NCBI GenBank assembly: GCA_022497145.1
Contig: MU385902.1
Span: 62,001 to 126,000 of the forward strand
From: Rostrohypoxylon terebratum
Lineage: Eukaryota; Ascomycota; Sordariomycetes; Xylariales; Hypoxylaceae
Direction: 5' to 3'
Length of the DNA: 64,000 nucleotides
Part shown: piece after piece, positions 42,470 through 53,579 of the stretch
How the letters are laid out: each line of letters starts with the position of its first letter
Position numbering within the stretch: position 1 is the stretch's first letter
Made by a program: the position numbers and the translations under genes
Notes under the pieces: model-generated
Databases searched by the model: none
Seen by the model: only the letters and a program-made list of their open reading frames with translations
What the model was told of the DNA's origin: nothing

Positions 42470-43773
42470 ATGCAGTACAAGAAGATCCTCTCTTTGGCAG
42501 TAGCCTCCGTAGTCTCTGCCCAAAACCCAAACTTGACCGAGGCTCTGGGATCTCAAAACTCGAGCTTATCATCATTCAGTGGTATGTCAATTGGATTATT
42601 AACCTACATGGCTTTCAGACTAATCTAAAATAGACCTCCTCTCATCAAACCCTGAGCTTGCCAATTCCTTGAATAATTTGAGGAATGTCACCATCCTAGC
42701 CCCTAGCAATGATGCCTTGAATAGCCTCACAAGTGACCACAACACATTAATGGAGTACACCCAGTCGGGGTATCTACGAGCTCTTCTGGACTACCATGTC
42801 TTAAACGGAACATACCATAACACAAGCTTTACGAATGAATCTGTCTTCATCCACACGGCACTGGAAAATAGCACCTACAGCAACATAACTGGTGGTCAGG
42901 TGGTCGAGGCCAGACTCGTCGACAACAACGTAACATTCTTCACTGCCCTTAAGCAGAATGCTTCTATTGTCACGCCTGTAAGCATGCTGCGAATTACAAC
43001 CTCAAATGCCAGTTACTGACTGCAGTCCAGAACGTGAACTTCACCGGCGGAACAATCCATATCATCGATAGTCTTCTTCATATCCCTCAGAACATATCAG
43101 ACACACTATCAAACTCCAACCTCACAGCCGCCGAGGGTGCCATCATCCAAGCCAACTTGACCGACACCATCATCGGCGACCATAACGTTACCATATTTGC
43201 GCCTAACAACGACGCTTTCGAGGCTATCGGCAGCATCATCGGCAACCTTAGTTCGGATGACTTGGTTAGCATAGTCGGCTACCACGTCATCAACGGATCC
43301 GTCAACTACAGCACCAACTTGAGGAACTCGACGGCCAATGCCATTAACGGAAGGGAACTCACTATCACCGTGGAGAATGGAACCGTATGGGTCAACTCCG
43401 CGAAGGTTACCGTTCCGGATATCCTCATCGAGAATGGTGTCGTCCACGTTATCGACGGGTACGCTTCCTATTGCTATATATGACTTCTGCCGTGCAATTT
43501 ACTAATTTTGGTATTAGGGTATTGAATCCCAACAACACATCCGCAGCTCCTGACACAGCCGCTACCTCTGCGACAGCGGCATTCAGCGGTGCCAGTTCCG
43601 GAACGAACGGTGTCCCTTTCACTAGCGGAGTCGCGACAGCTACTACTACATTTCCTGCAGCTACATCAGCCGGCGGTTCGAGCTCTTCGAAGGGCGCAGC
43701 CATGCCTATGAAGACGGGTGCAGTCGGCGCTGCCGCTCTCTTCGGTGGTGCAGCTGTTATCGTCAATTTATAA
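42470..43773 (+). CDS. GPI-anchored protein with two FAS1 (fasciclin) domains
   Basis: Four exons with introns near 42573-42632, 42980-43029 and 43458-43517. It begins with a signal peptide (MQYKKILSLAVASVVSAQ). Two FAS1 adhesion domains follow, each with the H1 and H2 boxes: NLRNVTILAPSNDALNSL and YHVLNGTYHNTSF in the first, HNVTIFAPNNDAFEAIG and VGYHVINGSVNYST in the second, each closing with a VIDG/IIDS-like strand (GGTIHIIDSLLHIP, NGVVHVIDG). A Ser/Thr/Ala-rich stalk leads to a hydrophobic C-terminus (GAAALFGGAAVIVNL) typical of GPI attachment. NxS/T sequons are very dense, so heavy N-glycosylation is likely. The second intron needs the TCCAG acceptor at about 43029 to stay in frame. Probable role: cell-wall adhesion or surface recognition. 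Confidence 0.88.
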
Positions 43774-44017
43774 AATAAACCATTGATGATCACACGCTTA
43801 AAATTGGAAGATGGAAGATGAGACCAAGGTTTTTATTTAGGGGTTAAGGGATACGGGATATGAGGGATAATAATAATGGAGGGGCTCATTTCGGCCGTAG
43901 CATATTCACGATGCGTCGCGCGCATATTGATACCATGTAGCGTCTGATATTTTAGAGTTAGATCTGAGGATAACTCTGACAGTCGTTTAGCTCATACCTA
44001 CCTACCTAGTAATCATT

Positions 44018-45676
44018 TCATGCAATCCAGAACCAAATTCTCTCCCAGAAGTTTCTGGGCTTCACTTCTGGCCACGTGTGTTCTAAGCGATCTACCTCTG
44101 CCTTTCCACTCCATAAGTCCATGTCGCTAAGCTTGACGAGTTTAGTTCGCTTTATAATCTTATACCCTAGAAATAGGCATGTGAAAATGGGTATGTCGAC
44201 GTAAGGAGGGACGAACGTCTTCGCACTGAATTTCCCAGGAAAAAAAGCATCGTATCCGTTGAAAAGAGCAACAATGAGGCAGAAACAGATGGCAAAGTAT
44301 GCCATGAATGGCTGTAGCGGCGATTTATATGGTAAACTATCGCGGGAGATTCCATTATACCGAAGACCATAGTAAAAGCGTAGGTACGTGACGCATATAG
44401 ACGACCAAACTATCAACGTGGAGACGGCGGATATGTTGGAAAACCAGAAGAACACATCTGCTCCATGGTTATTCACGTTCATGTAGCATAATAAGCTGAT
44501 CGCGGTTGTTGCGCCGACGCAGGCGTACGGGACACCCCATTTCTCGTACCTGAGAAACTTGGGCGCCTTTCCGTCCAAAGCTGAAGCATATAAGACCCGT
44601 GTCGAAGAATAGAAGAACGAATTGCCGGCAGACCACGCGGAAGTCAAAATGACGGCGTTGATTATGGACGGGAGCACTTTGATCCCGCCATTTTCAATAG
44701 CAATGACGAAAGGCGACGCAGTAGCATCAGCAGCCGAGCCCTGGATAGCGTTGAGGAGGTGAGGGTCTCGAGACGAAACACATAAAGTGATGAGGAAGGT
44801 GGCCAATACGTAAAACAGTGCTATTCGCCAGAAGACTCGTCGAATTGCCTTGGGAATGCTGCGTCTTGGATTCTCAACTTCTCCGCCCGCGAGGACGGCC
44901 ATCTCCGAGCCACCGTAAGAAAACGTGGCTTGGATGAAGACTTTCCAGAACGCGAGAAATCGTCCAAGTGACCCAGTTTCAAGATACTCGTTCATGGGTC
45001 CCGGGTCATGCCAATACCTAAAACCAATCCTATCGCCACTAGGAGTTCCGCCGAGCGTAGTAATAAACATGAGAATAATCAACCCGACGATAGTGGTAAG
45101 TTTGATAGCGCCAAACGCGAATTCAGCTTCGCCATATATGCGCACGGGGAAAAGGTTAATGATTACCATTGCCAGGAAGAAAATGGTGGTCAAAGCAGCC
45201 TTAGGGATATCATTCGGCCAGTAATCCACGACGACAACCGACGCCGTCACTTCGATAGGACATCCAATGGCCAGCTGATACCAATAATTCCAACCTAGCA
45301 CGAACCCTAGCGCTTCGTCGACGTATCGCGAAGCATACACGGGCACAGCACCCGGCAGGGGGAGGTAAGTTGCCATTTCGCCGAGACTGTGCACCACGCA
45401 GTAGACGTTGAAGGCCGTGATCAGGTACGCCAGGAAAGCCGACAGCGGACCGGCTAGAGATATAACTTGACCGCTGCCGACGAAAAGTCCGGTACCTATG
45501 GCGCCAGAAAGTGCCATGAATTGGACATGTCGGGACTTTAGTTTGCGATCGAGAGTGCCAACATTGCGCGTTTCTTGCTCTGCTTTCAGAGCCGCGATTA
45601 CGTCGTCCTGGTTATCGGTAACGTTCGCTCTGACCTCACCGTTTTGTGTCTTTTCGATATCCTCCATTCTTGCCAC
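44018..45676 (-). CDS. Amino-acid permease, AAT/YAT family (APC superfamily)
   Basis: Single exon of 552 aa, a normal length for fungal amino-acid/proton symporters of the plasma membrane. The cytosolic N-tail (residues 1-45) is followed by LKSRHVQFMALSGAIGTGLF at TM1, the substrate-binding Gly-rich break characteristic of the family. About twelve helices follow. Family motifs include SLGEMATYLPLPGAVPVYAS, FSYGGSEMAVLAGGEVENPR (the conserved GxE after TM6), IPKAIRRVFWRIALFYVLAT and SAGNSFFYSSTRVLYASALDG. The C-tail ends PRNFWERIWFWIA. Substrate specificity cannot be read from the sequence. A second Met lies three codons in (MEDIEKTQNG) and could be the true start. Confidence 0.92.
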   Translation of the reverse strand: MARMEDIEKTQNGEVRANVTDNQDDVIAALKAEQETRNVGTLDRKLKSRHVQFMALSGAIGTGLFVGSGQVISLAGPLSAFLAYLITAFNVYCVVHSLGEMATYLPLPGAVPVYASRYVDEALGFVLGWNYWYQLAIGCPIEVTASVVVVDYWPNDIPKAALTTIFFLAMVIINLFPVRIYGEAEFAFGAIKLTTIVGLIILMFITTLGGTPSGDRIGFRYWHDPGPMNEYLETGSLGRFLAFWKVFIQATFSYGGSEMAVLAGGEVENPRRSIPKAIRRVFWRIALFYVLATFLITLCVSSRDPHLLNAIQGSAADATASPFVIAIENGGIKVLPSIINAVILTSAWSAGNSFFYSSTRVLYASALDGKAPKFLRYEKWGVPYACVGATTAISLLCYMNVNNHGADVFFWFSNISAVSTLIVWSSICVTYLRFYYGLRYNGISRDSLPYKSPLQPFMAYFAICFCLIVALFNGYDAFFPGKFSAKTFVPPYVDIPIFTCLFLGYKIIKRTKLVKLSDMDLWSGKAEVDRLEHTWPEVKPRNFWERIWFWIA

Positions 45677-46569
45677 CTTTTTTGCGATATGTGTCTGACA
45701 TCAAATAAATCTGAGCTGGAAGTTAAACCAATGGCGGTGACCAACTAGGGAGGTTATATAACGGTTTACTCCGCACGGCTTACACCCGTGGGACCGTGTT
45801 ATCGCGGGGAAGCTTGATTCCCTTTCAGGGAGGTGGTCGGAACCGACCCTAGGTCCTTGGGCGCTTTTGTTGTAGCCAAGGCGAGGGCGAGCTGCGATCA
45901 TAGATAACAGAATCCTGCGAATATTTTGAGGTTGAGTGTCTCATCTTGCAAGGATACGGATAAGAAGTTTGATTGACTCTGTATTGACGCTATAGAGCCA
46001 ATCGCTCCATTTCTGATGCATACCTAGTAGGTATACGATCCGATCAAGTGTAAAATTGAGCTTGTTCGTGAACCTGGAGATGCCAAGGTTGAATGAGATT
46101 CATCGGAATCTTACTTCCGTCCAGCATACCTACCAGATAATTCATCTTATAATGAATATCTGAAGTCTGTTGGTTAGTAATGAGATGATGGTTTACAGAT
46201 ATGAGTTGTGAATCAATAGAAAATTAAATAGGAAAAGAATTGAGAAATAGTCACATGCTCGGAAGTGTTAAGGTTTTGGTATTTTCTGATGTCAAATCAA
46301 GGTTTTTTGGATTAGTCGTGGTGTTGGTTGCGACTGCCGAAGTTGATGGTGAAGTCAACCTGAAAAGCTGTTGAGTAGGTACCTAATACCCCGCCATCCA
46401 GGGGGCGGGGTAGCGCTAATAGGGGATTCATATCCATTACCTCCAGGGCTACATGTAGGTATTTCCTACCTAGTATCTAACCAATCTACACCAACTTGAA
46501 CCCTTCCCTGACGCTAATAGGAACAAATCATTAGGGGGTGTTCTTCGACTTATAGGGCTCATTTGGCTG
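45677..46569. other. Permease promoter / amadoriase 3' region
   Basis: 893 bases without a gene. CCTAG/GTAGGTA words occur near 46376-46390 and 46455-46480, with a GC-rich hairpin-like patch (ATCCAGGGGGCGGGG) near 46396-46411. Confidence 0.4.
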
Positions 46570-48259
46570 TCACAGCTTGGCCTCGCCCCCAGCATCATGA
46601 TTCCATCCAGGCATATCCGCCAGGTCCTTAGCAGGCGCCTCACGCCTAGATTTCAGAGCATCGCCTCCCGGTCTCCATTTCCAAGTATCCTTTAGCTCTT
46701 CGGACAGAGTCCCCTCTATCAGTTCGACGACATACTTGCCGATTATAGGCAATAACTTGAAAGTATGACTGCAATCACTTAGAGGGGGAATATTCGTACA
46801 AGTTGAGCTGAATCACTGACCCGCTATCGCCTGTAGCGAGGATGAAGTTTTTCCATCTCGGATGCTCGCATATAAGCAGTGCTCCGTCGGCGGTATCTGT
46901 GCACCAGCACATCGCTCTATTGAAGAATTCTTTCTCCGTAAACCGCGGAAGAAACGTCGCGATAGCTCTGCGGACACTCTTCTCTGAGGCATCCGGGTAC
47001 GTGTCCGTAGGATGCTTTGCGTGAGATCGAGGTACGGATATACGCTTAGGCTTGTCAGCCCCGTATGGCTGATGTTGTTTGAAGCGAGTGAAGCCTGGGA
47101 ATTCGTCGCAGACTTTAATTATTCCCTCCCTATGAGTAGCAGTCAGCATACTAGGAAGATCCATTCACTTTATCACGCTCTCATAAGCATATAACTCACT
47201 CGTTAGGTTCGAAGAAGAATCCTACGTCACCGTTATATACGACAGGCGAATCTTTATAATCGGCAGCTTCTTGGGGCGATAGCTGTATCATAGCGTACAC
47301 CCACGCCTATAAAGCTAGGCAATTAGCACCATAACAGGCCTCTGTATCGAGTTCTTCAGCGCTTACCTTTGAGCAACACTGATCTTCTAGATCCACTAAC
47401 GCCGGACTCCAGGCTCCGGTAGCGAGAACTATCTTGTCGGCATAATATTTCGTACCATCAACCGTCTCAACGCCGATAGTCGTGACGCCATCGTTTGCGA
47501 AGAGAGGTTTCTTGAAGGCTCCAGCACTACCCGAATATTAGTAAGAACTAACATAGATGTGAAGTTCAAAAAAAAAAAAAAGGATTGTCCTCACCCTCCA
47601 AACCCAAATTTGACCCCTTGCTTGCTGAGTTCTTCTCCGACTGCGTTGATCGCCTTGCCTGCAGCCAGCCAGCCGCCATCATGGCAAAATATAGCTTTCC
47701 AGCCCTGCGTAATGCACTAATTAGCGCACTATAACCCCTAATAGTTTAAGTAGGTGATAGGAGGGTATACCTTTATTTGATCCCGCGACAGCAACGGCGC
47801 TTTTGCCAGAATTGCGTCTTCACTATCTAACCATTCATTATTCTCCTTTTGGCCAACATTGACGAGGTCCTTATATTTATTCTCCAGATACGCAATACCT
47901 TTTTCAGATCCTTCGCAATCAAGCTATCCAAAATCAGCTTTATGCAAGCGAGCGAATTCAGGGGGGTTGCGAATTACTCTGCCTGTGTTATGAAAGAACG
48001 GCTTGAACAGTTCATCGTATTTCCACATATCTCTCGCCTCCGTACTGAGTTTCAAGTCGGCCTTGTTTCGGATCTGAATGCCCATGATCTTATTCAGATC
48101 GTTCCCGGCCGACTGCGCCGAAGGAATAGGATATGTATCGAGAACGGTGATATTAGAGGGGGTGTAGCCGGATCTTACGAGATGCAGAGCAGTTGAAGAA
48201 CCCATCGTGCCGCCACCGCCGACGACGACGATCTTTGTGTTTTTACGAGATATAGCCAT
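46570..48259 (-). CDS. Fructosyl amino-acid oxidase (amadoriase), peroxisomal
   Basis: Multi-exon gene of about 440 aa. Amadoriases oxidatively deglycate fructosyl amino acids, giving glucosone, the amino acid and H2O2. The FAD motif is KIVVVGGGGTMGSSTALHLV, then NITVLDTYPIPSAQSAGNDL. The apparent stop at 47924 disappears with an intron from 47976 to 47925, giving FFHNTGR|LDCEGSEKG as in the family. Later motifs are FCHDGGWLAAGKAINAVGE, YYADKIVLATGAWSPALVD, and MCWCTDTADGALLICEHP with the Cys used for covalent FAD, then NFILATGDSGHTFKLLPIIG across another intron. The protein ends GGEAKL, where AKL is a type-1 peroxisomal targeting signal, as expected for an H2O2 producer. An A13 run sits in an intron near 47570. 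Confidence 0.88.
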
Positions 48260-49563
48260 CTTGTTTCGTCTTGTCTTCGAATGAGTACGCTTGAGGTGAC
48301 TTCATTCCATTTCCGATTACTCCCAACCGAAAATAACACGCGAGTTGACTTATTAAATAAAACTTCGCATATACCAGCAACTTCTCCCGACTGCGAAATC
48401 GCAATTCGCACTTGCGAAGTGGCGCGATGTCGAAAATGACATCGACTCACTCCTCGTCGTGTGAAATGGCGCCAAGACCTAGATCTAAAAGATCGGTCCC
48501 AATCGTTTGGTGACGAGGACGATTTACTAATAGTTTCCCTCGAGAGTTCGCCTATTAATTGGGACTGCGGAGAGAGTGGGACGTCGGGGGTGGAATGGTT
48601 GGTAAGTTAAGTAGGAGATGGACTAATTAATGGATATTCATTTCTTGCCTTTCCCATTTACAAAGCCAACTGCTATCATTGCCAAAGTTGGAAGACCTCG
48701 GCGATGGTTAGTGTCATTCATCATCAATCACCTACCTACTACTATGAAGGATCTCGGCAGGTAAGTGTCTTTATCATAACCATGAGCCCAAGCATCAGTC
48801 TCGCGGCGTTCAGGCGCTTTCCCCTCTCGCCCCTATCTATCCGCTAGATACTAGGTAGATACAGTAGCTTACTCGCTTCTGGAGGCCCGGAAGCCAATTC
48901 TCAACTAAGTGACCGTTCTGTGGGACTAGCAAATCTGGGACGGAACTGTTACAATTACCAAAATAGGCCAAGCGAGAAACGGCGACAATGACCCTGTAAG
49001 TCTACGATTGGTCGGAATAGAGTAGTATGGTTCGGAACTGGTTCCATTTCTATCGACCAGGTCTTCGGGACTTGCTATCATTTCCCAAGAAGAGTTCATG
49101 TTGGGAATCAGGACGCGTGCCATCGAACCAGGGCTCTTGATTTTTGAAAAAAGTCAAGTCCGAGCGAGCCAAAGAATACGGTGTCTGATTTGTCAACGTA
49201 GGGAATCTCGCACGAGAGTTATCATCTATCAACAACAGCTCCACTACCCCGGTCTGGAGATGGTATTGCGCTAACTATCTCCATCATACTAGGAAGTAGG
49301 TAATGCCACCAACTGAAAGACGGGGAATCCACAGATTAGGCAAAGCTGACAATGATAAGAAGAGGACCCTTGATATGTAGCTGGATCCTAGGCACTTGGC
49401 ACTGACATAGGTATTGGCGATATTTGGGGTGCATATATCTATGTATGTATATCCCACAGACGATCTTATTTATGTCGTTGGTCTTCGTCTAGATCTCCAG
49501 CTCTCTAGCCACCACTATCGGACGTACCCGCCCACCAGGAGAGGTTGAGACAACACCGGCGCC
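48260..49563. promoter_or_regulatory. Divergent promoter region (amadoriase / UNC93-like carrier)
   Basis: 1.3 kb with no supported gene. A few CACCTACCTACTACT words occur near 48729-48745. Short open frames on the minus strand (48926-49244) lack coding features. Confidence 0.4.
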
Positions 49564-51348
49564 ATGTCCAAATTCGATGCTGCACCACCAAACACTCACG
49601 CCGGTGGTGACGACAACGCTCTTCGAGGGCAAGGTTCGCTCCCGATGAACCCCGTCAACGACGCGGACGAGAGAGTCGATATGGATGCGTATAGGAAAGC
49701 TGTTCCGTTGTGGAAGCGTTTTTACCAACACAGCTTGACGCAGATGATGCTCCTAAGCGTCCAAGCATTTTGCGGTCCAGCTATGGCGGACGCAATCGCG
49801 GGTCTCGGTGGTGGTGGTCTGGCAACTCCTCAGACATCTAACATTGCGTATGTTTTATTCGTACCTATTGAATCAGTCATGGCAGTAAACAACTGACGAA
49901 AATTCGCAGTACGGCGATCAACTATGCTATGCTCGCCACCGTTTGTATGTTTGGCGGTCCTATCGTCAATAAGCTCGGGACAAAATGGGCGTTGGTCATT
50001 GGCGCTATGTCATTTCCTATTCGTGGGTCATCTTACTACTGCAACAGCAAATTCGGTACTCAATGGGTAAGAAGTTCCGTATAAAACCGCTTCGCCACAA
50101 CCATTAATACGTGATGTTCTCAGTACCTTATTTTCGGCGGTTTCTTCACCGGAATTGGTAGCGGTTGTTGGTACGTCGCTGAGTCAGGATCGATCCTCTC
50201 ACTTTCTCCCTCGGGATCTCGTGGAAAGTACCTGGCTCTATGGATCGTTTCCCGAAATCTCGGACAGCTTGTCGGTGGCGCTATTAAGTGAGTTACCTGA
50301 GAACCCAATAACAGAGAATATGACGTTGACGTATTCTTCTAAGCTTGTCCAAGAATCACGTCAAAGGAGCCGTAGGCGGTGTTACGCCCGACACTTATAT
50401 CGCTTTCTTAATTATCGAGAGTTTGGCGCTACCGTTCGCTTTCTTGATCTCACCCCTCGAAAACGTCGTCCGATCCGACGGCACGCGCATTCTCGTCTCG
50501 GAGAAGCTCTCGTTTAAGCAGGAATTCAAGCTCATCAAGTTCACCCTGTCCTCTAAGCTCATCCTTCTTTCGGCTCTTTGGGCCATCTGGTCCTTCTTCT
50601 ATAGCGGTACTTGGTCCACCTATCTCGCGACGTATTTTACCACCCGTTCTCGTGCCCTGTCGTCGCTCATCTCGCCATTCTTCTGCATGTAAGTACCTAG
50701 ATATCCTTAGCAATTCACAGTTGCTAGCTGCTGTTGCTAAACGGATATATAGCGTCGGCTGTTTTGGTCTCGGATTCATTCTTGATATCAAATCCCTAAG
50801 TCAACGCCGCAGGGCGCAACTTGGCTTGTTTACCGTCGTCATCCTCAACCTGGGCGTATACGTCTGGTCCATCGCGATGCAAGTGAAATTCAACGTTCAT
50901 AGCCCCGGAAAAATCGACTGGGACGACTCGCTCTATGCCTCGTCCTTCTTGCCGTATTTTTTCGTGCAGACCACCGGCCCCTTATCGCAGTCGTATATGT
51001 ACTGGCTCCTTTCTTCTTTCGCAACGGACGCGCAGTCAAACGTTCGTAACGGAGCTGCTTTTAGGTGTCTCGAAGCTGTCGGCCAAGCTATATCTTACGG
51101 CATGAATACCCAAATCAAGGCCAACCCCCTGATCGGATTGTAAGTATTTCCCTTTCCCTTCGGTATAGACGACCTAAAGTCCTAACATATATATCATTAG
51201 TTGCGTCACGTTTGGTTTGATGGCAGCTGCTGTAGTACCAATGCTTCTTCTTGTGAACGCCACGCCTGATCGTATCCCGGCCGATGTCATCCTAGAGGAG
51301 CGGGAGGCGCAAGAGGAGAAGTTGGAGGGGCTTAAATCTGAATTGTGA
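49564..51348 (+). CDS. UNC93-like (DUF895) MFS transporter
   Basis: Seven exons joined in frame; introns begin near 49847, 50067, 50287, 50691, 51140 and are 50-80 nt with canonical ends. The product is a polytopic membrane protein of the UNC-93 branch of the major facilitator superfamily, common in fungi and without a settled substrate. After a hydrophilic N-tail comes WKRFYQHSLTQMMLLSVQAF, then GLATPQTSNIATAINYAMLA, FTGIGSGCWYVAESGSILSL and SRNLGQLVGGAINLSKNHVK, the family's signature Gly-rich helix. Later helices include SALWAIWSFFYSGTWSTYLA and LPYFFVQTTGPLSQSYMYWL. A charged C-tail follows (PDRIPADVILEEREAQEEKL). The intron at 50287 needs the CTAAG acceptor to keep frame. Intact. Confidence 0.85.
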
Positions 51349-51705
51349 CGTATTAGAGAACGAGAAGGGTTGGAAACCCCAGATACTGACAAATTTAGCG
51401 GTAATTGAGAAGATTCATTTATGAATTGAATGGATGAAGGGTTTACGTAAATTCCATATTCCACATTCCATATACGGTGAACATAACGTCATTAATTAGT
51501 TCGTTAGCTGGTTTATGTGTCGATTATCTCATCTTCGTCATGTACAATTCGGCAAAGCGGCCATACATCGTCAACGTGCTCATCATGTCCTCCTAGTCCA
51601 CCAAATCGGGGACGTGTTGATCTCATGCCATTTCCAATAGACCAAGTCGATACGTCGGGTAATTAGAGTATCGTTTGTTGACGAGTCAGGGGGTATATAC
51701 CATGT
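51349..51705. other. Convergent 3' region
   Basis: Between the UNC93-like gene (+) and cyclin H (-). AT-rich with a short imperfect repeat (TTCCATATTCCACATTCCATA near 51449-51470). Nothing else seen. Confidence 0.5.
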
Positions 51706-52829
51706 TCATAGAGGCGGTCCAAATACATCGTCACCATTAGCGGCGACTTTTCGCCTCTTAGACTCTCGCTCATCGTTGATACTGCCTCCGAATACGTTTT
51801 CGTCCGTGTTGGCGCCCCCTTTCGGCTTCGGCTTAAGCGACGCGTGTTCCCTACGTACTTTTTGCAAGGCAACGAGATCGACTCTATCGGGATCTCGGCA
51901 CTTGGCAAGCTTTCTTCGCAAGGCTTTAACGCCCTTAACAACCTCTTTCTATAGTTTATCGTGTTAGTCTCGCAAAGCCGACACGGTGTTTGCCAAAATG
52001 CACTCACATCTTCCCAATAAGACGTCATCTTCTCAGGAGGCTCCTCCTCGAGCATCGCCTTGCACGCCTGGATCACGTCCCATATCTTTCCCTTGGCCTC
52101 TTCGCTCTGGCCATCGAAGGCTACTTGAAGCATCCGATCCACCAATTCCTTGTCTACCATAGCCAGCGCCGCATACATGATCTGACTTGGCGTGTAGTGG
52201 TAGTAGACGTCAGTAACTAGGGGACTAAATTTCAGGATGGCTCTCGTTTTCTCGTGGGCCTTGTTGATTCTGTCGTCGTCGAAATCACCCAATCGTCTGA
52301 GGGCCATGATAGTTCCCTCTAAAGCGCGGAATGGGTGTCTGACATCGAAAGCGAAACGTATGCCCTGACAAAGGACGTACTCGGCAGCCAAGATCATCTC
52401 GCTGGTCGTGTTGGGGAAAGTATCGGCTATCTTCTGGACCCGAATGAAATAACCCTCGGCCTTGCACCCAAAGAATAGGCAAGTCTTCATAAGTTCCTGC
52501 GGAGGATAGGTCATAACACTGTTGGTGAGGTAGAAACGGCGGAGGAAGATGGCGGCGGTGGCTTGGATATCGGTAGGGAGGTTGCAGAAGGAGGCGGCGC
52601 GTAGTAGTTCGACAGTGAAGTGGTTAAGAATCTTGCACTCTTCGGCGGGTGTCAAGAATTCGGGTAAAGATTCGGCGGGGGCGGACGGGTTTGGGGCTCG
52701 CAAACGGTTGGAAATGTGAGCTCGGGCTAGGGAATTGGTCTTTTCACGGAGGGTGGTGAGATGGGATGGGGTGAATGACCATAGCCTATATTGGCTAGAC
52801 TGTCTGTAACGAGCATCTTCGGTCGCCAT
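51706..52829 (-). CDS. CCL1: Cyclin H, TFIIH-associated (Ccl1)
   Basis: Two exons (52829-52008, 51948-51706) give 354 aa. Cyclin H partners Kin28/CDK7 and Tfb3 in the TFIIH kinase that phosphorylates the RNA polymerase II CTD. The N-terminus has the conserved cyclin-H opening RYRQSSQYRLWSFTPSHL. The first cyclin box includes ILNHFTVELLRAASFCNLPT and ATAAIFLRRFYLTNSVMTYP, then TCLFFGCKAEGYFIRVQKIA. The second contains VTDVYYHYTPSQIMYAALAM. A basic C-tail (ESKRRKVAANGDD) may be a nuclear signal. The intron, with donor GTGAGT, joins SYWEDKEVVKGVKALRRK in phase 0. Together with TAF5 and MED11 this is the third general-transcription gene in the window. Confidence 0.92.
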
Positions 52830-53579
52830 GACGAGAGTTGGGGGCGTTTGCCGGATCTAGGTGAGCTGGGACAACTAGATATTGAAGGTGCCGAAGGGTG
52901 ATCTCGAGATGCGACGATGTGATATCTTGTCGCTAAGGAGATGGACAGCTTTTGTTAGAGGAGATTAAGTGAAGAGATCCTTTTTCTTGAAAAAATAAAA
53001 ATAAAAGAATGTTAATCCATCTTTACTCAGACACGGAGCGACATTGCATTTGGGTGATGCAATGTAACGGTCGTGGGAAGACTAGAATTGTTGACAGTAA
53101 GGAATCAAGAAATGATGCAGTCGTTTGAAATTCGACACTGGAGTGTTTTGACGTCGATAACCAAAAGGAAAGCCGCACGTCGCTATATCTGCACTAAAAT
53201 ACACTAAAATCTGCACTAATAGTTCCAGGTGGGGTTGTTATTTGGTATCGTCATTTAGGTACTACTAGGTAGTACTTCAGTCTTCCAGGGCTACAGCAGT
53301 ACTTTTTTAAGTTTTACCGCCCATAGGTATCAGCCCTACCACCACCAATTTGAATACAGCTGTATCACTTGCAGTGCCTCCAGGGCTATGACGCCTATAA
53401 TTCGCTACTCAGAAGTATACCCTAGGGGTCCAGGGCTGCTATTACCTCCATCTCGAGGCAGCAAGTTCAAGTTCAACACAACATTCATTTTCAGTATCAG
53501 AGCTAACATAACTACCCCTAAAGATCTAAAGTTGTCTAATAGGTGATGTCTAATAGGTAGTCTCTAGAACCTAAGTATT
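52830..53579. other. CCL1 promoter / 5'-nucleotidase 3' region
   Basis: 750 bases without a gene. Short direct repeats (CACTAAAAT, CTAATAGGT) and CTAGGTA words lie near 53203-53275 and 53535-53560. Confidence 0.4.

Noticed and set aside
47924..47926. Apparent in-frame stop in the amadoriase gene
   Set aside because: An intron from 47976 to 47925 (donor GTAATT, acceptor GGATAG) removes it and restores the conserved GRLDCE junction.
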